From contig NZ_JOCQ01000066.1 of the NCBI RefSeq assembly GCF_000720725.1, forward strand, positions 1-44,770: a stretch of DNA of 44,770 nucleotides, in the 5' to 3' direction. Numbering within the stretch: the stretch's first letter is position 1; the number at the start of each line of letters is the position of its first letter. The DNA is from Streptomyces rimosus subsp. rimosus. Lineage in GTDB: Bacteria; Actinomycetota; Actinomycetes; Streptomycetales; Streptomycetaceae. Under the pieces are notes generated by a model, which worked only from the letters and a program-made list of their open reading frames with translations, searched no databases and was not told the origin of the DNA. A program made the position numbers and the translations under genes. Shown here piece after piece: positions 1-7,864 of the stretch.

Positions 1-1651
1 GGGGGGGCGGGGGGGTGGGTGCGGGGCGGGGCGAGTCGTGGTGGAGCGGGGTGGGTGTCGGCCGGTAGGCGTCGGCCGGTGGGCGGACCCACCGGCTGGC
101 GGGGCCGGGGCATCGACCGGTGGACTCACCCGTACCCGTGCCCGTACCCGTACCCGAGCCCGTACCCGAGCCCGTGCCCGAGCCCGTCGTCGGCGTCGGC
201 TTGGCGCAGCCCTTCAGGCCCGCCGCCGTCGTTCCGCACGCGGTGACCTTCTTTGGGTCGCCCGACACCGGCACCATCGCGGTGTACGCGTCACCGTCCT
301 GCCCGGCCTTGGCCTTCTCCGTACGGCCCGCTGAACTGATCGCGGCCTCGTCGCCCGGCGCGGCCCCGGTGATACGCGCCCAGGCGGCGCCGCACACCTT
401 GCTGTACCGCACCTCTATCAGCGAGCCGCCCGCGAACCCCCGCGACGGGCTGTCGGCGTTCTGGCCGCCACACCCCATCGTCTCGGGGTCCTTGCCCGCG
501 CAGTCGGCCCCGGCGCACTTCACCCCGGCGGGCAGTACGGGCTTCTTGCTCGGGCTCGCCGACGGCGCAGGCGCGGCCTGCTTGCCGTCCTTGCCGCCGA
601 CGTCCAGCAGCAGCACAGCGGCGGCGATCACGAGCAGCGCGCCGACGACACCGGCCAGGAACATCGTGACGCGACGACGACGGAGCTGCCGGTCGGCGCC
701 GTCCGGGGGCCCGGCGGGAGCGGGTTGCCCGGCGAGATGCCCCGTGGCGGGCCCGGGCGGGGGGCCGCCGGAGTCGGAGCGGTACGAGTCAGGGCGGGAC
801 GAGTCAGGGCGGGACGCGTCGGGGCGGGGCGGCGGAGCGGCGGGCTCGGCGTCCACGTAGGCGGTCACCCTGGGCCAGGTCACCTTGCCCGGCCGGTCGG
901 TGTCGTTCGTCGCCTCAACCGTCGCCCCAACCGTCGGGCTATCCGCCGGGCCATCCATCGTCCCGTCCGCCGTGCCCGCGGAGGATGCCGCGGACGGTGA
1001 CGGCGCGTTCGATGGCGAGGTGGTCGACGGCGGCATGGTCGATGATGACGGCATGGTCGACGGCGGCGCGGCCGCGGAGGACCCGGCCATGCCGGGGAAG
1101 TCCGCGCTGGACGGCAGGTCGTTGTCGCGGCGCGGCGGCGCGGCGGTTGCCGCGGCCCCCTGAGGCTGCGCGTTCCCCGACGCCTCCCCCGATGCCTTCC
1201 CCGGCTCCTCCGACTTCTCCGGCTTCTCGGGCTCCTCCCCCGGCCCTTTCCCCTTGGCCTTCTCCCTGGCCTTGTCCTTGAGCCGGGACTTCGCCTTGCC
1301 CGGCGCCGGGCCGAACTCCCCCAGCGCGGCCCGCGCCTGCGCCACCCGGATCGCCTCCATGGTGACGTCGTGGCGCATCTCCGAACGGCTCCAGGCGCGT
1401 TCGGCCAGCTCCCACATCGTGGTGAGGTGACCGGCGTGCGCGCCGGTCGCCTCGGCCAGCGCCAGCACGGCGCGCTGCGGCGGCAGCAGCCGTCCGTTGA
1501 GGTAGCGCTCCCACGAGGTCTTGCTGTAGCCGGTACGGTCCGCGACGGCGGCGAGACTCAGCCCGCTGCGCTCCACGAGCCGCCGCAGCTGGCTCGCGAA
1601 CTCCTTCACCTGCGGATCGAGTTCTTCCGGTAGCGCCCTCCAGCGAGGCAT
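1..1651 (-). CDS. XRE-family membrane-anchored regulator with DUF2690 (3' end outside window)
   Basis: Probable DNA-binding regulator fixed in the membrane. The frame stays open to the left edge, so at least 550 residues are visible and the C-terminus is missing. Residues about 10-75 form an XRE helix-turn-helix carrying YSKTSWERYLNG. A long Pro/Ser/Lys/Glu-rich linker follows, then one membrane helix at about 330-352. Beyond it lies a Cys-containing module (about 372-482, with CAGADC, MGCGG and VRYSKVCGAAWARI) that fits DUF2690, and a Gly-Thr repeat tail. The ATG was chosen because GGGGGAGG precedes it and because MPRW aligns with MSRW of the paralogue at 2806-3627. The last 40 or so residues, after the GT repeat, are Pro-rich and unlike the rest, so a frameshift in the repeat is possible. 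The ligand and target genes are unknown. Confidence 0.85.
   Translation of the reverse strand, partial: MPRWRALPEELDPQVKEFASQLRRLVERSGLSLAAVADRTGYSKTSWERYLNGRLLPPQRAVLALAEATGAHAGHLTTMWELAERAWSRSEMRHDVTMEAIRVAQARAALGEFGPAPGKAKSRLKDKAREKAKGKGPGEEPEKPEKSEEPGKASGEASGNAQPQGAAATAAPPRRDNDLPSSADFPGMAGSSAAAPPSTMPSSSTMPPSTTSPSNAPSPSAASSAGTADGTMDGPADSPTVGATVEATNDTDRPGKVTWPRVTAYVDAEPAAPPPRPDASRPDSSRPDSYRSDSGGPPPGPATGHLAGQPAPAGPPDGADRQLRRRRVTMFLAGVVGALLVIAAAVLLLDVGGKDGKQAAPAPSASPSKKPVLPAGVKCAGADCAGKDPETMGCGGQNADSPSRGFAGGSLIEVRYSKVCGAAWARITGAAPGDEAAISSAGRTEKAKAGQDGDAYTAMVPVSGDPKKVTACGTTAAGLKGCAKPTPTTGSGTGSGTGSGTGTGTGTGESTGRCPGPASRWVRPPADAYRPTPTPLHHDSPRPAPTPPPP
128..190. repeat. Coding hexanucleotide repeat (CGTRCC/CGAGCC)n
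   Basis: About ten 6-bp units inside the XRE/DUF2690 gene encode a Gly-Thr/Gly-Ser tail. Slippage by whole units keeps the frame; a single-base error here would move it to a TGA at 126-128. Confidence 0.8.
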
Positions 1652-1819
1652 TGCCTCCCCCTAACCCCCCATATGCGCCTGCTTGCGCCTGTCAGTGCTC
1701 TTGCTTCCGGTGCTCTTGCGTCGACTCCTCCGCCGGGGCGCGGCCCCCGCAGCCCGCCCCAGTGGTTACCCAAAGGGATGCTCAGAGTCAGGATGCCAGT
1801 TCCCATCTCCGGGGCGCAC

Positions 1820-1843
1820 GGGAGCATTCGGGCATGGGACACG
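1820..1843 (-). promoter_or_regulatory. Candidate shared operator upstream of the first XRE gene
   Basis: The plus strand reads GAGCATTC followed 7 bp later by GGACACG. The same two words (GAGCATTC, GGACACG) lie upstream of the paralogous operon at 3731-3748, 1 bp apart there. It is about 170 bp from the gene start. Shared words near two paralogous regulators suggest a common control site; this is inference only. Confidence 0.3.
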
Positions 1844-1903
1844 TAGCCGTACACCCCCGTACACTTCCGCCCGCCGTAGCCGGACCGGGCCGAAAGCCGG
1901 TAC

Positions 1904-2809
1904 TCAGCCCGTACGGAAGCACTCGGACCGGCCGCCCCCTGCCGGGCGCAGGCACACCCGCAGCTTCTCGGGCCCTGACGCGGCGGCCATCGGGGTGAAG
2001 ACGTAGCCGTCGGCGTCGAACCGGTCGGTGACCCGCGTGCTCTGCGGCCTTCCGCCGGGCGCGTCGAATGCGAGGCGGTCGCCGATCCGTCCGCCGCGGA
2101 GGCGGCCCCATGCCGCGCCGCATGCCTTGCTGTACCGGATCTGGAGGTGGCGCCCGCCCGTGGCGGTGTGCCTGAGTACCGTGGTCACCAGGCCCTCCCC
2201 GCCGCACAGCATGAACAGCGGGTCCTGACCGTCGCACGCCGCCCCGTGGCAGCCCGTGCGCGCGGAAGGCGCGGAGGAGACGGCGGTGTTCGCCTGCCGG
2301 TCGGCCCCGCCGGCGCCGGGGTGCGATTCCAGTACGACGGCCAGTACGACAACAAGTACGGCGGCCACGACCAGCACCACCGCCACACCCGTCACCAGCG
2401 TCACACGGCGCACACCGAACGGCGGCGCCGATCGCGGGACATCTTCGGGACGTTGCGCCGCGCCGCCGCCCTCTTCCGGCGGAGACGCCACGCCCTCGCG
2501 TACGCCCGCGCCCGGCACATCCGGACACTCGCGCTCCGCCGCACGCCCCCGCCCGCTCCACGCCGCGTCGGCCAGTTCCCACAGCGCCACCACCCGGCCG
2601 CCGCGCTCCCCGGCCAGGCGGCACAGTGCCTCGACCGCTTCCCTCGGCGGCAGCGCCTTGCCATTGAGGTAGCGCTCCCACGAGGACTTGCTGTACGCGG
2701 TTTTGGTGGCCAGGGCCGCCAGCGACAGCCCCGTACGTCCGCGCAACTCCCGTAACGCCGCGGCCAGCCGCGCCCCCTCGACCGGCCCGGACGCTCCCGT
2801 GCCGGTCAT
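1904..2809 (-). CDS. XRE-family membrane-anchored regulator with DUF2690
   Basis: A 301-residue paralogue of the gene at 1-1651. The helix-turn-helix is at about 12-75 (YSKSSWERYLNG at 39-50), a Pro/Glu-rich linker follows, a strongly hydrophobic helix at 137-160 anchors it, and the DUF2690 module is at about 187-298 (CHGAACDGQDP, LCGG, IRYSKACGAAWGRL). The predicted topology puts the DNA-binding part in the cytoplasm and the Cys-bearing module outside. The ATG overlaps the stop codon of the upstream paralogue as ATGA, so the two are translationally coupled and probably act together. A longer frame upstream was rejected because it overlaps that paralogue. DUF2690 has no known function. Confidence 0.88.
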   Translation of the reverse strand: MTGTGASGPVEGARLAAALRELRGRTGLSLAALATKTAYSKSSWERYLNGKALPPREAVEALCRLAGERGGRVVALWELADAAWSGRGRAAERECPDVPGAGVREGVASPPEEGGGAAQRPEDVPRSAPPFGVRRVTLVTGVAVVLVVAAVLVVVLAVVLESHPGAGGADRQANTAVSSAPSARTGCHGAACDGQDPLFMLCGGEGLVTTVLRHTATGGRHLQIRYSKACGAAWGRLRGGRIGDRLAFDAPGGRPQSTRVTDRFDADGYVFTPMAAASGPEKLRVCLRPAGGGRSECFRTG

Positions 2810-3627
2810 CGGCGCAGCGCTTCCCAGGTGTCGGGGCCCACGATGCCGTCGGCCGGCAAGCCGGACTTGGTCTGGAAGCGCTTCACGGCGCGGATGGTGT
2901 TCTCGCCGACGATGCCGTCGACAGCCCCCGGGTCGAACCCCCGGTGCCGCAGCAGGCACTGCGCCTCCACGACGCCCCAGCCGGAGGTGCCGTTGGCCAG
3001 GATCGCCTGGGTGGTGGCGCTGCGGTCCGCGGTCAGTACGCCGTGCGCGCGGTGCACCCGGCAGTCGAACGCCTTGCCCGGCTCGTGCACGAACGCCCCC
3101 GGCGACGCGGACGGTTGCACGGCAGGCGGCGTGTCGTCCTGCCACGGCCGGGAGATGAGCAGTCTCGCGGCAAGTGCGGCGATCAGGAGGGCGGCCGTGG
3201 CGAGTACTGCCGTACGGGTCGGTGACCGTCTCCGGCGTACGTTCTCGGGCCGCGCGCCCTCAGCCCGTACGGGACCAGGCTCTGTGTCACCAGCCCGTAA
3301 GCCTGCGGCACCAACCCCACCAGCCGCCTCCACCTCCGTCTCGGTCTTCGCCCCCGACTCCCACCCCCACCCCTCCGCCGCCACCTCCTGAAGCGCCAGC
3401 AGCCGGGTCGGGTCGGTGCCGCAGACGCGGGCCAGGGACTCGACCGCGGCCCTCGGCGGCAGCTTCTTGCCGTTGAGGTAGCGCTCCCAGGACGACTTGC
3501 TGTACGCCGTTCTCGCGGCCAGCGTGGCCAGGCTCAGGCCGCTGTGGTCCTTCAGCCGGCGCAGTTGTGTGACCAGCTGCCGGGTCCGCTGGTCAGTCGA
3601 CGCGGGCAGCTCTTTCCAACGCGACAT
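2806..3627 (-). CDS. XRE-family membrane-anchored regulator with C-terminal peptidoglycan-binding domain
   Basis: First gene of a two-gene operon, 273 residues. The helix-turn-helix is at about 15-75 (YSKSSWERYLNG at 42-53, nearly identical to its two paralogues), the membrane helix at about 139-159, and the C-terminal 60 residues (about 216-272) match the peptidoglycan_binding_1 fold: two repeats of DGIVG-type motifs with a hydrophobic FQ core. This layout would let an extracytoplasmic cell-wall-binding domain talk to a cytoplasmic DNA-binding domain. I chose ATG (MSRWKEL) over a GTG four codons upstream because it aligns with MPRWRAL of the gene at 1-1651. What it senses and controls is not known. 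Confidence 0.87.
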   Translation of the reverse strand: MSRWKELPASTDQRTRQLVTQLRRLKDHSGLSLATLAARTAYSKSSWERYLNGKKLPPRAAVESLARVCGTDPTRLLALQEVAAEGWGWESGAKTETEVEAAGGVGAAGLRAGDTEPGPVRAEGARPENVRRRRSPTRTAVLATAALLIAALAARLLISRPWQDDTPPAVQPSASPGAFVHEPGKAFDCRVHRAHGVLTADRSATTQAILANGTSGWGVVEAQCLLRHRGFDPGAVDGIVGENTIRAVKRFQTKSGLPADGIVGPDTWEALRR

Positions 3628-3986
3628 GTTCCACCCCACACGCGTTCTCCGGTCCCCCGAGGCGTCGCGCCCCCTTCCGTACCGATGATGGCAAAAGCGC
3701 TGGAACCGGCCCCCGCCCTTCTTTCATTCCGTGAGCATTCCGGACACGCGGAAGGGCGACGTCCGGGCCGCTCCGGGCCGCTCCGGCCCGCCACCCGGCG
3801 TCGGCGCGTCCCGCCCCGTCGTCAGTCCTGTCGGCATCCCAGCAGGTCAGCCGCGCGCTGTCCCACGATGGACCAACTCCCCCGGTCTCTCTGGCCGGTG
3901 TACCTGGCGTGCCCTGAAAGTCGGTGGTGCACACCGGCGGCGCGGTCCACCCCGCGCCGCCTCCACCAGACGGAGAGGAACCCGCA
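3628..3986. other. Divergent intergenic region, XRE operon / small secreted protein
   Basis: This 359-bp gap should hold both promoters. The plus strand has the direct repeat CATTCCG at 3725-3731 and 3736-3742, and a run of overlapping CTCCGGGCCG-like words at 3760-3790. The ribosome-binding site GGAGAGGA of the secreted protein is at 3972-3979. I see no convincing -35/-10 pair and no coding frame I would defend. Confidence 0.5.
3731..3748 (-). promoter_or_regulatory. Candidate shared operator upstream of the XRE operon
   Basis: The plus strand reads GTGAGCATTCCGGACACG. It shares GAGCATTC and GGACACG with 1820-1843, in front of the paralogous XRE gene. It lies about 105 bp before the operon start and overlaps the second CATTCCG repeat. 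Confidence 0.3.
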
Positions 3987-4451
3987 ATGATGAATCTGCG
4001 CAGGAGCGTCGCGCTGTCCGCGGCCACCGCCCTCCTCGGCGGCGGAGCCGCCCTGGCGGCGCCGGCGGCCACCGCCGCACCGGCCACGGGGACGACCGTG
4101 GCGGCGGTGCAGGACACGTCGGCGCGCGGGGGCTGGCAGAAGCAGTGGAGCTCCCGTATCAGCGCCGACTACCTCAAGACGCACGGCAAGAAGTGGGTCT
4201 CGGGGGTCTACCGCCAGCCCGACTGGTCGAACATGGCGCGCACCACGTTCCGCTGCTCGGGCGGTGGACAGGCCAAGGTGACGATCAAGAACATCGACTC
4301 GGGCAAGAAGGCTTCGAAGAAGCACGACTGCAACGGCCGCAAGCACTACGCGACGGTCGCCTACCGCAAGGGCCAGCACGTCCGGATCACCCTCCAGACG
4401 ACGAAGGGCAAGCCGAAGACCACCACCGTGGAGGCCTGGGCCGGCAACTGA
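3987..4451 (+). CDS. Small secreted protein
   Basis: 154 residues with a clear Sec signal peptide (basic start MMNLRRS, hydrophobic Ala/Leu core, AAPAATAAPA cleavage region at about 25-35). The mature part is basic and contains only two cysteines (FRCSGG and KHDCNG), which probably form a disulfide. The C-terminal half has alternating hydrophobic and Lys/Thr residues typical of a small beta domain (AKVTIKN, ATVAYRKG, VRITLQTT, TTVEAW). I do not recognise a family. The start is fixed by GGAGAGGA seven bases upstream. Two strong hairpins follow. Export is well supported; function is unknown. Confidence 0.8.
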   Translation: MMNLRRSVALSAATALLGGGAALAAPAATAAPATGTTVAAVQDTSARGGWQKQWSSRISADYLKTHGKKWVSGVYRQPDWSNMARTTFRCSGGGQAKVTIKNIDSGKKASKKHDCNGRKHYATVAYRKGQHVRITLQTTKGKPKTTTVEAWAGN

Positions 4452-4468
4452 CCGGTTCCGCGCGCGGC

Positions 4469-4504
4469 CGTGGCCCGTCCTCTCCGGGGGAAGGACGGGC
4501 CACG
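4469..4504. terminator. Hairpin terminator after the small secreted protein
   Basis: Perfect 13-bp arms (4469-4481 with 4492-4504, CGTGGCCCGTCCT) and a 10-nt loop. It sits 18 bp past the stop codon, between convergent genes. Confidence 0.75.
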
Positions 4505-4522
4505 GGCCACGGTGCGGGAGCA

Positions 4523-4562
4523 GCGGGCCACGCGCCGCGGCACAGCGCGGCGCGTGGCCCGC
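4523..4562. terminator. Hairpin terminator after icd
   Basis: Perfect 16-bp arms (4523-4538 with 4547-4562) and an 8-nt loop, adjacent to the icd stop codon. It probably works in both directions together with the hairpin at 4469-4504. Confidence 0.78.
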
Positions 4563-4563
4563 C

Positions 4564-5784
4564 TCACGCATCCGCCATCTTCTTCTGCACCCCCACGTCC
4601 AGCGCGTCCAGGAACTGCTCCGTCGTCAGGTACGGCTGGTTCCTGGAGATGAGCACGGCAAGGTCCTTGGTCATCTGGCCGCCCTCGACGGTCTCGACGC
4701 ACACCCGCTCCAGCATCCGGGCGAACCGGGTGACCTCGGGTGTGCCGTCCAGCTCGCCGCGGTGGGCCAGGCCGCGGGTCCAGGCGAACACCGAGGCGAT
4801 GGGGTTGGTCGAGGTGGGGACGCCCTGCTGGTGGCGGCGGTAGTGGCGGGTCACCGTGCCGTGCGCGGCCTCCGCCTCCACGGTGCGGCCGTCGGCCGTC
4901 ATCAGGACCGAGGTCATCAGGCCGAGCGAGCCGAAGCCCTGCGCCACCACGTCGGACTGCACGTCCCCGTCGTAGTTCTTGCAGGCCCAGACGTAACCGC
5001 CGTCCCACTTGAGCGCCGCGGCAACCATGTCGTCGATCAGCCGGTGCTCGTACGTCAGGCCGCGCGCGTCGAAGGCGGCCTTGAACTCGGCGTCGAAGAC
5101 CTCCTGGAAGAGCTCCTTGAACCGGCCGTCGTACTTCTTGAGGATCGTGTTCTTCGTGGACAGGTACACCGGGTACGAGCGGTCCAGGCCGTAGCGGAAC
5201 GCGGCGCGCGCGAAGTCGCGCACGGACTCGTCGTGGTTGTACATGGCGAGCGCGACGCCGGGGCCCGGGAAGTCGTGGACCTCCAGTTCGACCGGCTCGC
5301 CGCCGTCCCGGGGCGTGTAGGCCAGGGTGAGGGTGCCGGGCCCGGGGACCTTCAGGTCGGTGGCGCGGTACTGGTCGCCGAAGGCGTGCCGGCCGACCAC
5401 GATGGGCCTGGTCCAGCCCGGTACGAGGCGGGGCACGTTCGCCATGATGATCGGCTCGCGGAAGATGACGCCGCCGAGGATGTTGCGGATGGTGCCGTTG
5501 GGCGAGCGGTACATCGCCTTGAGGCCGAACTCCTCGACCCGCGCTTCGTCCGGGGTGATGGTGGCGCACTTGACGCCGACCCCGTGCTTCTTGATCGCGT
5601 GGGCGGCGTCGACGGTGATCTGGTCGCCGGTGGCGTCGCGGTTCTCGATGCCCAGGTCGAAGGAGCGCAGCTCGATGTCGAGGTAGGGCAGGATCAGCTT
5701 GTTCTTGATGGAGGACCAGATGATGCGGGCCATCTCGTCGCCGTCGACCTCGACGACGGGCTGGGCAACCTTGATCTTGGCCAT
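4564..5784 (-). CDS. icd: NADP-dependent isocitrate dehydrogenase, dimeric type
   Basis: Converts isocitrate to 2-oxoglutarate and CO2 with NADP in the TCA cycle. The 406 residues match the length of the eukaryote-like dimeric class and carry its landmarks: MAKIKVAQPVVEVDGDEM at the N-terminus, RSPNGTIRNILGG (substrate loop), YPVYLSTKNTILKKYDGRFK, the metal-binding aspartates in DDMVAAALKWDGG and NYDGDVQSD, and AAHGTVTRHYR with STNPIASVFAW near the NADP site. Many Streptomyces use an unrelated monomeric enzyme of about 740 residues, so the class is worth noting. The ATG has no near competitor. sucCD, also in this window, acts two steps later in the cycle. Confidence 0.97.
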   Translation of the reverse strand: MAKIKVAQPVVEVDGDEMARIIWSSIKNKLILPYLDIELRSFDLGIENRDATGDQITVDAAHAIKKHGVGVKCATITPDEARVEEFGLKAMYRSPNGTIRNILGGVIFREPIIMANVPRLVPGWTRPIVVGRHAFGDQYRATDLKVPGPGTLTLAYTPRDGGEPVELEVHDFPGPGVALAMYNHDESVRDFARAAFRYGLDRSYPVYLSTKNTILKKYDGRFKELFQEVFDAEFKAAFDARGLTYEHRLIDDMVAAALKWDGGYVWACKNYDGDVQSDVVAQGFGSLGLMTSVLMTADGRTVEAEAAHGTVTRHYRRHQQGVPTSTNPIASVFAWTRGLAHRGELDGTPEVTRFARMLERVCVETVEGGQMTKDLAVLISRNQPYLTTEQFLDALDVGVQKKMADA

Positions 5785-6124
5785 GCGGTGGGGCGTCCCT
5801 CTCGCGCGACGACTGGGGCGGCGACCGGCGGTGTCCCGGACACGTCGATGTGCCTCGTCGTCAAGTTACTCGGCGCGGGGACGCGGCGGCCGTCCCTGAG
5901 GGCACGCGCGGGTGTGCGTCACGCGAATGGCGCGGGGGGCCGTTGTACGGGCCGGTGCGGGTCCGTCGTGCGGGCAGCGGTACGGGTCCGTCGTGCGGGT
6001 CCGTCGTACAGACCGACGCATGCCCGTCGTACGGGCAGGTGCGTACCCGTACCCCGTCCTACGGGCGCATGCATGCCCGTACCAGGTGCCGGTGCATGCC
6101 CGTACATGTACGCGGACGCACGAA
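5785..6124. repeat. Repeat-rich region upstream of icd
   Basis: From about 5930 to 6115 the sequence is built from short related words. The first half repeats GTCCGTCGTGCGGG and close variants; the second repeats GCATGCCCGTAC and its inverse GTACGGGC. One small hairpin (TGCCCGT-cgt-ACGGGCA) is visible. It lies between icd, whose promoter it should contain, and the terminator of the folD unit. I see no coding potential I trust and no clear -35/-10. Confidence 0.6.
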
Positions 6125-6153
6125 GGGGAAGGCCGGAGCGCGCGGCCTTCCCC
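6125..6153 (-). terminator. Terminator of the folD-DUF3017 unit
   Basis: Perfect 10-bp arms GGGGAAGGCC (6125-6134) and GGCCTTCCCC (6144-6153) with a 9-nt loop, 22 bp past the DUF3017 stop codon. Confidence 0.8.
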
Positions 6154-6175
6154 CGTGCGGGCGTACGCCCCCGGC

Positions 6176-6604
6176 TCACCACACCGTGAAGTGCACCAGA
6201 TCGTCCAGGAACGGAATCTTCAGCCACGGCTTCGGCTGCGCCATCAGCGCCAGCAGGACGATGGCCACGCCCAGCCCGCCGAACGTCGCCATGTCGGTGA
6301 ACCGGGACCGTACGGCCAGCATGCCCACCTTCGGCAGCACTCGGCGCAGCACGGCCCCGCCCAGCAGGGACAGGCCGATCAGGAGCGTCCCGATGCGGAA
6401 GCCGTCCAGCGCGACGATGAACAGCCCCAGGGCCACGCCGCCCATGACGGCCAGCAGCGGCCACTGCCGGGCGGGCGGCGGGGCGCTGCCGGGGGCGGTC
6501 CTGGCGCCGCCCTCCGGCCGCGCGGTGTCGGTGGTGATCCGCGGGAAGCGGCGGGAGGGCCGCTGCGGCTCGGAGGCGCCTTCCGCGTGCGCTTCGGCAC
6601 TCAT
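6176..6604 (-). CDS. DUF3017 integral membrane protein
   Basis: 142 residues. The first 45 are polar and Pro/Arg-rich (predicted cytoplasmic). Three hydrophobic helices follow: WPLLAVMGGVALGLFIVAL, IGTLLIGLSLLGGAVLRRVL and FGGLGVAIVLLALM. The size, topology and position directly downstream of folD fit the actinobacterial DUF3017 family. It is 103 bp past folD on the same strand with no hairpin between them, so they probably share a transcript that ends at 6125-6153. No function is known for the family. Confidence 0.85.
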   Translation of the reverse strand: MSAEAHAEGASEPQRPSRRFPRITTDTARPEGGARTAPGSAPPPARQWPLLAVMGGVALGLFIVALDGFRIGTLLIGLSLLGGAVLRRVLPKVGMLAVRSRFTDMATFGGLGVAIVLLALMAQPKPWLKIPFLDDLVHFTVW

Positions 6605-6707
6605 GGGTGGCGGTCCCTTTCCGTGTCCGTTCCGGTGCTGCTGGGCGTTTCCGTGCTGCGAGGGTTTCCGTACTGCGAGGGCCGCGGCGCTGCGGGACGT
6701 ACGAGGG

Positions 6708-7562
6708 TCAGCCCGCGGCGCGCTCGGCGGCCTCGACGACGTTGACCAGCAGCTGGGCGCGGGTCATCGGGCCGACACCGCCCGGGTTCGGGGAGAGCCA
6801 GCCGGCCACCTCGGCGACACCGGGGTGCACATCGCCGACGATCTTGCCGTTCTCGTCCCGGCTGACGCCGACGTCCAGGACGGCCGCGCCCGGCTTGACG
6901 TCCTCTGGCTTGATGATGTGCGGCACGCCCGCGGCTGCCACGATGATGTCCGCCTGCTTGAGCTGCGCGGACAGGTCACGGGTGCCGGTGTGACACTGCG
7001 TGACGGTGGCGTTCTCCGACTTGCGGGTCAGCAGCAGCGGGATCGAGCGCCCGACGGTGATACCGCGGCCCACCACGACCACATGCGCGCCGTTGATCTC
7101 CACGCCGTGGTGGCGCAGCAGCTGGATGATGCCGTACGGGGTGCACGGCAGCGGCCCCTCGACGCCCAGCACCAGCCGGCCCAGGCTCATCGGGTGCAGG
7201 CCGTCGGCGTCCTTGGCCGGGTCCATCAGTTCCAGGACACGGTTGGTGTCGATGCCCTTGGGGAGCGGGAGTTGGACGATGTAGCCGGTGCAGGCCGGGT
7301 CCTCGTTCAGTTCCCGTACGACGGCCTCGATCTCCTCCTGCGTCGCGGTGTCCGGCAGCTCCTTCTGGATGGAGGCGATGCCGACCTGGGCGCAGTCGCG
7401 GTGCTTGCCGTTCACGTACCAGCGGCTGCCCGGGTCGTCACCGACCAGGAGAGTGCCGAGGCCGGGGGTGACGCCCCTGGCCTTCAGTGCTTCCACGCGG
7501 GAGGTGAGTTCGGACTTGATCGCGGCGGCGGTGGCCTTGCCATCGAGAATCTGGGCGCTCAT
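6708..7562 (-). CDS. folD: Bifunctional methylene-THF dehydrogenase / methenyl-THF cyclohydrolase
   Basis: Interconverts 5,10-methylene-THF and 10-formyl-THF, supplying the formyl donor used by PurN and PurH encoded about 2-4 kb away. The 284 residues are standard length. Visible landmarks are the catalytic Y49-x3-K53 (WYVNGKHRDC), the PLPKGIDTNRV and DPAKDADGLHP segments, and the NADP-binding stretch VVVGRGITVGRSIPLLL. I chose ATG at MSAQILDG because it follows GGGAGG at a good spacing; a GTG-type extension of 17 residues upstream lacks family support. It heads a probable two-gene unit with the DUF3017 gene. Confidence 0.96.
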   Translation of the reverse strand: MSAQILDGKATAAAIKSELTSRVEALKARGVTPGLGTLLVGDDPGSRWYVNGKHRDCAQVGIASIQKELPDTATQEEIEAVVRELNEDPACTGYIVQLPLPKGIDTNRVLELMDPAKDADGLHPMSLGRLVLGVEGPLPCTPYGIIQLLRHHGVEINGAHVVVVGRGITVGRSIPLLLTRKSENATVTQCHTGTRDLSAQLKQADIIVAAAGVPHIIKPEDVKPGAAVLDVGVSRDENGKIVGDVHPGVAEVAGWLSPNPGGVGPMTRAQLLVNVVEAAERAAG

Positions 7563-7864
7563 ACCCCCATCCTCCCGGATGAGGCCACTTCCGTTCCAAT
7601 CAGGGCTCGCCATGGCCGTAGCAAGCAGAGCGCGCTATGGCCACTGACAAGAGCGATGACCGGAGATGACCGAAATGGAATTGCGGAATCGATCATTGCA
7701 CTTGCACAACACATCAGCCTCTTGACTGGACAACGATATTGCGCAACTAGAAGTATTGCGGCTCAGTGCCGCAGGCATCATCGGGGGGCGGGCCACTGAT
7801 CCCAAGGTTTCCTCCGAGCACGCCCTGCCGTCCCCCACTGAACAACAACGGAGGAAACCAGCCA
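7563..7864. other. AT-richer divergent intergenic region folD / RDD gene
   Basis: 7640-7760 is unusually AT-rich for this window. It carries two direct TATTGCG repeats 17 bp apart (7737-7743 and 7754-7760) with AACTAG between them, and related TTGCAC words at about 7696-7706. A TTGACT at 7722 with TAGAAG at 7748 could be a plus-strand promoter, but the 20-bp spacer is long. GGAGGAAA at 7851 is the RDD ribosome-binding site. Confidence 0.45.

Noticed and set aside
4762..6189. Long plus-strand open frame opposite icd
   Set aside because: Antisense shadow; its C-terminal part simply translates the repeat-rich region upstream of icd.
7628..7650. TTGTCAGTG on the minus strand upstream of folD
   Set aside because: The -35-like part is perfect, but eight bases later the sequence is GCGCTC instead of TAnnnT; a TAGCGC occurs only four bases away. 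Not called as a PafBC-type promoter.
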